Shown here: piece by piece, positions 62,312-64,000 of the stretch
Position numbering within the stretch: position 1 is the stretch's first letter
Layout of the letters: each line of letters begins with the position of its first letter
Origin: Streptomyces griseicoloratus
GTDB taxonomy: Bacteria; Actinomycetota; Actinomycetes; Streptomycetales; Streptomycetaceae
Length of the DNA stretch: 64,000 bases
NCBI RefSeq assembly: GCF_014534645.1
Contig: NZ_JACVQF010000231.1
Span: 34,205-98,204, forward strand
Direction of reading: 5' to 3'
Program-made: the position numbers and the translations under genes
The notes under the pieces: generated by a model
What the model saw: only the letters and a program-made list of their open reading frames with translations
What the model was told of the DNA's origin: nothing
Databases searched by the model: none

Positions 62312-63769
62312 ATGAGCAAGACCGCCGAGACCGAAGGCGCACTGGAAACACGCGGCATCGAGCAGGTGCCCGACGACGAGCGCACCGCCCGGACCCGCGA
62401 GCTGTTCCCGACCTGGGTCGGCGCGAACATCAGCGTGCTGCTGCTCACGATGGGCGCGAGCCTGGTCGTGGCGTACCGGCTCAACTTCTGGCAGGCACTC
62501 GTCGTCGCGGGCGCCGCGCCCGTGGTGTCGTACGGCCTGGTCGGGCTGATCGGCATCGCCGGCAAGCGCGGTGGCGCGCCCGGGATGGCACTGTCGCGGG
62601 CGGTCTTCGGGCAGCGGGGCAATCTGCTGCCCGGTTCGCTGATCTGGGTCGCCCGCTGGGGCTGGGAGACGATCAACGCGGTGACCGGCGCCTACGCCAT
62701 GCTCACCGTGCTGGACATCGTGTTCGGCATCAAGGCCAACAGCGTGCTGGACATGGTGATGCTGCTCGCCTTCGTCGTCGCGACGTTCGCGATCTCCGGG
62801 CTCGGCATCAACGCCGTGCAGAAGTGCAACAAGTACGCGACGTACCTCTTCGGCGTCTTCTCCGTGCTGGTGCTGGGCTACCTGGTGGTCGACACCGACT
62901 GGTCCGCGGTCTTCGACCGGTCCGCCGGATCCGTGGCCGCGATGATCGCGGGCGTCGGGCTGATCGCGGCGGGCGGCGTCAGCTGGATCCCGTCCGCCCC
63001 CGACTTCACCCGGTACCTGCCGCGCACGGCCTCCTCCAAGGGGATCGTGGGCGTGACGGTCGGCGGCGCCGGCATCGTCGTGCTGCCCATGGTCCTGATG
63101 GGCGCGGTCATGGCGGTCTCCACGCCGGACCTGGCCTCGGCCGCCGACCCCGTCTCCTTCCTCGGCGAGATCCTGCCGACCTGGATCGCGGTGCCGTACC
63201 TGCTGATCGCGCTGATCGGCATGCTGCTGATCAACTCCATGTCCATGTACTCGGCGGGCTTCACCGCGCAGACCCTGGGCTTCAGGATCCCGCGCCACTG
63301 GGCGGTCTCGGTCAACGCCGTGATCTCGCTGGTCTTCGGCGGCGTGCTGATGCTCGTGGCGACCAGCTTCATGGGCTCGTTCATCGCCTTCCTGTCGCTG
63401 CTCGCGGTCGCCTTCTCCGCGTGGGTCGGCGTCTTCGGCGCGGACATGCTGCGCCGGAAGGAGTACGACGGCGAGGCCCTGTCCGACACCGGCCGCACCA
63501 GCGCCTACTGGTACCGGGGCGGCTTCTCCCCCGCCGCCGTGACCGCCTGGGCGGTGGGCCTGGTCGCGGGGCTGATGTTCACCACCTCCGACTGGTTCAC
63601 CGGCCCGCTGGCCGCCAACAACGTCATCGGCGAGTACGGCCTCGGCTGGGTCGCCACGGTCGTGATCTCCGGCCTGCTGTACGTCGTCCTGCCGAAGCCG
63701 GCGGTGGCCGCGCCTGAGACCGCCCCGGCGGCTGCGCCGGCCGAGCGGCCGGAGCCCGTGTCCGTCTGA
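62312..63769 (+). CDS. NCS1 cytosine/purine permease family transporter
   Basis: A 485-residue permease with about twelve helices. NCS1 landmarks are FPTWVGANISVLLLTMGASLV at helix 1, GAPGMALSRAVFGQRGNLLP, IWVARWGWETINAV and SAPDFTRYLP in the loop before helix 7. A Pro/Ala tail follows (AAPETAPAAAPAERPEP). CodB-like cytosine or allantoin transport is expected, but the substrate is not fixed by visible residues. ATG 62312 has no strong RBS. It diverges from ftsY. Confidence 0.88.
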   Translation: MSKTAETEGALETRGIEQVPDDERTARTRELFPTWVGANISVLLLTMGASLVVAYRLNFWQALVVAGAAPVVSYGLVGLIGIAGKRGGAPGMALSRAVFGQRGNLLPGSLIWVARWGWETINAVTGAYAMLTVLDIVFGIKANSVLDMVMLLAFVVATFAISGLGINAVQKCNKYATYLFGVFSVLVLGYLVVDTDWSAVFDRSAGSVAAMIAGVGLIAAGGVSWIPSAPDFTRYLPRTASSKGIVGVTVGGAGIVVLPMVLMGAVMAVSTPDLASAADPVSFLGEILPTWIAVPYLLIALIGMLLINSMSMYSAGFTAQTLGFRIPRHWAVSVNAVISLVFGGVLMLVATSFMGSFIAFLSLLAVAFSAWVGVFGADMLRRKEYDGEALSDTGRTSAYWYRGGFSPAAVTAWAVGLVAGLMFTTSDWFTGPLAANNVIGEYGLGWVATVVISGLLYVVLPKPAVAAPETAPAAAPAERPEPVSV

Positions 63770-63786
63770 TTCCGCGACGCCGAGCG

Positions 63787-63835
63787 ACGACGAACGTCCC
63801 CCTCACCCGGCCCGGGTGAGGGGGACGTTCGTCGT
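63787..63835. terminator. Very long bidirectional terminator
   Basis: A perfect stem of about 21 bp (ACGACGAACGTCCCCCTCACC paired with its complement) surrounds a short GC loop, between convergent genes. Confidence 0.85.
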
Positions 63836-63844
63836 GGTGGTGCA

Positions 63845-64000
63845 TCACGCCCCGGTGAGCCGGCTGCCACGCCCCGCGGTCACGGTCACGACGTCGGAGC
63901 CCCGATGCCCCGGCCCCACACCGCCCTCGTCCAACCACAGCCGTCCGGCCGGAACGGCCTCACCACAGGGGCCGTTCCGCGAGGGCGAGGCCGGCCGAGC
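63845..64000 (-). CDS. C-terminal end of an unidentified gene
   Basis: A frame open from the window's right edge to TGA at 63845-63847, 51 codons. It ends AVPAGRLWLDEGGVGPG, then VVTVTAGRGSRLTGA. Its position just before a strong convergent terminator supports a real gene end. No family can be named from this fragment. Confidence 0.45.
   Translation of the reverse strand, partial: ARPASPSRNGPCGEAVPAGRLWLDEGGVGPGHRGSDVVTVTAGRGSRLTGA

Overview
The window is about 72% GC DNA with GTG, TTG and ATG starts and tightly packed, often overlapping genes. It carries several Streptomyces hallmarks: the sporulation sigma factor WhiG, the differentiation regulator NsdA, a DasR-type site at a chitinase gene, four tandem type I signal peptidases and a LAETG sortase substrate. 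Gene order matches the conserved core of a Streptomyces chromosome (the S. coelicolor SCO5580-SCO5673 neighbourhood, from memory), but without the species-specific inserts that interrupt it there. Most of the window is therefore well-known housekeeping DNA.

Layout. 1-1918: the 5' part of a secreted family-18 chitinase and a small prim-pol-like gene. 2048-17969: a polyamine/GABA locus with an FAD amine oxidase, PotCBAD uptake, two aminobutyraldehyde-type dehydrogenases, a second PotD lipoprotein, an Lrp/AsnC regulator and a class III aminotransferase. An NADAR protein, a DUF4190-type protein, a cog1816 deaminase and a glycerophosphodiesterase are interspersed. 18194-22636: an unusual ABC pair, a VOC protein, a LAETG surface protein and a mycothiol-dependent-type enzyme. 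22662-26600: a thiamine ABC transporter under a TPP riboswitch. 26645-32661: rlmN, cdsA, frr, pyrH, tsf, rpsB. 32942-35564: a degenerate LytM protein, a 47-bp tandem repeat array, a TetR regulator and whiG. 35841-39791: dprA, comM, yraN and a DUF2469 gene. 39848-46652: a Nudix gene, sipZ-Y-X-W, rplS, trmD, rimM, a KH protein and rpsP. 46979-51888: an HExxH protein, a methyltransferase, a lipoprotein and FtsH. 51991-57846: ffh, glnD, glnK, amtB. 58163-63769: nsdA, a second prim-pol-like gene, ftsY and an NCS1 permease. 63845-64000: the end of an unidentified gene.

How the genes work together. The first third imports putrescine or spermidine and would oxidise them to GABA-level intermediates. 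glnK-amtB-glnD, behind a GlnR-like site, senses and imports ammonium. The translation and secretion genes (rpsB-tsf, rpsP-rplS, ffh, ftsY, sipW-Z) form the growth core.

No large unknown system is evident. The best leads are small: a two-repeat, one-spacer CRISPR-like remnant with exact type I-E dimensions between cdsA and rlmN, a 47-bp minisatellite, a repeat-bearing N-terminal extension on DprA, hairpins that mask ribosome binding sites, a LytM protein lacking catalytic histidines, and a 338-nt out-of-frame overlap of sipX with sipY.
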